DNA of 7,634 nucleotides from an uncultured Bacteroidales bacterium (GTDB lineage: Bacteria > Bacteroidota > Bacteroidia > Bacteroidales > UBA932), in contig CABQAB010000097.1 in NCBI GenBank assembly GCA_902461985.1, positions 1 to 7,634 on the forward strand, read 5' to 3'. Positions 6,334-7,634 of this stretch are shown in pieces. The first letter of the stretch is position 1. Each line of letters opens with the position of its first letter. Below the pieces are notes generated by a model that was not told the DNA's origin, ran no database searches, and worked only from the letters and a program-made list of their open reading frames with translations. Position numbers and translations under genes: made by a program.

Positions 6334-7634
6334 TAAAGTCCGAAGGCTTCTTTTATGGACTCAACTGCATCAAGGAGTTCCCAGCCGAAGAACTGCACAC
6401 ATTCAGTGACTTCCCGGCCGTTCCTTTTCAACTGTACATTGGCGCAGTAGGGTTTCCTGCCGAAATGTCCGTAGGAGGCTGTCGGCTCGTAAATCGGATT
6501 CTTCAGGCCGAATTTCTCAATGATTTTTGCAGGTCTGAGGTCGAAAAGTTCCCCTATTTTCTCAGCGATGAACGAATCGCTGAACTTAGCACCCTTGCAG
6601 CCTTCTCCCTGCACACCTTTTTCGTCAACTGCCGCAGTACCATAAGTGTCCACGAAAATGCTCACTGGACGCGCCACTCCGATTGCATAGGACAGCTGCA
6701 CCAGCATCTCGTCAGCCACCCCGGCGGCAACTAAGTTTTTCGCGATATACCTTGCCGCATAGGCTGCCGAACGGTCCACCTTGGACGGGTCCTTGCCCGA
6801 AAACGCTCCGCCGCCATGTGCTCCTCTTCCGCCGTAAGTGTCCACGATGATTTTCCTGCCGGTAAGCCCCGTGTCACCGTGAGGGCCGCCGATTACGAAT
6901 TTGCCTGTAGGGTTCACGTGAAGGATGTATCCTTCAGGATTTTGTTCCGCGTCATATTCCCCCTTGAACAAAGCCGCCTCAGGCTCGGGAATACGGCTGA
7001 GAATCTCCGGAATCAATATTTCCTTTACATCCTTGCGGATTTTGGACTGCATGAAGAAATCGTCTGAAGTGAACTCGTCATGCTGTGTGGAAATCACTAT
7101 CGTGTGGATTCTCACTGGCTTTCCCGTCTCGCCGTCGTATTCCACTGTAAACTGGGATTTCGCATCCGGTCTCAGATAAGGCATACGGGAATTCTTCTCC
7201 CGCCGTATGTCAGCGAGAACTTTCAGCGCAATGTGGGAAAGATAGAGAGGCAGCGGCATGTAGTCCTCCGTCTCCCTGCAGGCATATCCGAACATCATCC
7301 CCTGGTCTCCCGCACCCTGCAAATCCGCAAGTTCCTCACCGCTTTTCTGCTTGCGGTCCACGCCGCGGTTAATGTCCGCAGACTGTTCGTGGAGAGTGCT
7401 CATCACGCCGCAGGAATTGCCGTCAAACCGGTACTCGGCCTTGTTGTAGCCGATTCTGTTCACGGTGTCGCGCACCACTTTCTGTATATCCACATACGCA
7501 TCTTCCGAGCGCACCTCCCCGCCCACAATCACCAGACCTGTCGAGCAGAATGTCTCGCACGCCACTTTGGCCTCCGGATCCTGACGGAGGAACTCATCGA
7601 GAATAGCATCCGAAATCTGGTCCGAGACCTTGTC
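6333..7634 (-). CDS. metK: S-adenosylmethionine synthetase MetK (5' end off window)
   Basis: Cytoplasmic enzyme that makes S-adenosylmethionine from methionine and ATP. The frame is open to the right edge; the visible 433 residues begin [15 protein letters not shown], matching the region just after the N-terminal HP of the family's HPDK motif, so about 15 codons including the start are missing. Signatures (visible numbering): [12 protein letters not shown] (107-118), [10 protein letters not shown] (252-261), [17 protein letters not shown] (274-290). STQHDE (182-187) and [14 protein letters not shown] (241-254) also match. The full length would be about 448 residues, longer than the roughly 384 of E. 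coli MetK but near the ~430 of Bacteroidota members. Part of the excess is a Gly/Lys-rich segment at ~337-352 ([16 protein letters not shown]) and a longer loop near 211-236. A GTG at 7565 could be taken for a start, but homology runs continuously upstream of it, so it is internal. It converges on miaA and is not in its operon. Confidence 0.96.
   Translation of the reverse strand, partial: DKVSDQISDAILDEFLRQDPEAKVACETFCSTGLVIVGGEVRSEDAYVDIQKVVRDTVNRIGYNKAEYRFDGNSCGVMSTLHEQSADINRGVDRKQKSGEELADLQGAGDQGMMFGYACRETEDYMPLPLYLSHIALKVLADIRREKNSRMPYLRPDAKSQFTVEYDGETGKPVRIHTIVISTQHDEFTSDDFFMQSKIRKDVKEILIPEILSRIPEPEAALFKGEYDAEQNPEGYILHVNPTGKFVIGGPHGDTGLTGRKIIVDTYGGRGAHGGGAFSGKDPSKVDRSAAYAARYIAKNLVAAGVADEMLVQLSYAIGVARPVSIFVDTYGTAAVDEKGVQGEGCKGAKFSDSFIAEKIGELFDLRPAKIIEKFGLKNPIYEPTASYGHFGRKPYCANVQLKRNGREVTECVQFFGWELLDAVESIKEAFGL

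Noticed and set aside
7563..7565. GTG as the metK start codon
   Set aside because: The frame continues upstream to the window edge with clear MetK homology ([23 protein letters not shown]), so the true start lies outside the window.

Overview
The window looks like a chromosomal segment of a Bacteroidota bacterium, most likely of the order Bacteroidales. The grounds are the TAnnTTTG-type -7 promoter elements, the lack of Shine-Dalgarno sequences before the genes, a TonB-dependent outer-membrane protein with an N-terminal carboxypeptidase-regulatory-like domain, a lipoprotein with BACON-like and OB-fold domains, and Bacteroidota-type MiaA and MetK sequences. The genus cannot be fixed from the sequence alone.

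Layout. Positions 1-5127 hold a two-gene minus-strand unit. The promoter-proximal gene (5127 to 1759) encodes a 1122-residue Oar-like TonB-dependent outer-membrane protein. Only 15 bases later a lipoprotein gene starts at 1743 and runs off the left edge still open, with 581 codons visible and no stop. It contains a lipobox, two BACON/Ig-like segments and three OB-fold-like segments, the last two being an obvious tandem duplication. Positions 5128-5318 form a divergent promoter region with mirror-image Bacteroidota-type promoters. Positions 5319-6329 on the plus strand encode the tRNA-modifying enzyme MiaA. Positions 6333-7634 on the minus strand hold most of metK (S-adenosylmethionine synthetase), whose first roughly 15 codons lie beyond the right edge. 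miaA and metK converge with only 3 bases between their stop codons. No gene-free stretch exceeds 300 bases; the longest is the 191-base divergent region.

How the genes work together. The TonB-dependent protein and the lipoprotein are very probably co-transcribed and act together at the outer membrane, but the lipoprotein is not SusD-like, so this is not a standard glycan-uptake Sus pair; the substrate is unknown. miaA and metK are housekeeping genes on opposite strands. They are linked by position, and only indirectly by biochemistry: MetK makes SAM, which later tRNA A37 thiomethylation uses after MiaA has acted. No RNA genes, CRISPR arrays, insertion sequences or phage genes were seen. The most interesting parts are the Oar-like receptor/OB-fold lipoprotein pair and the symmetric divergent promoter.
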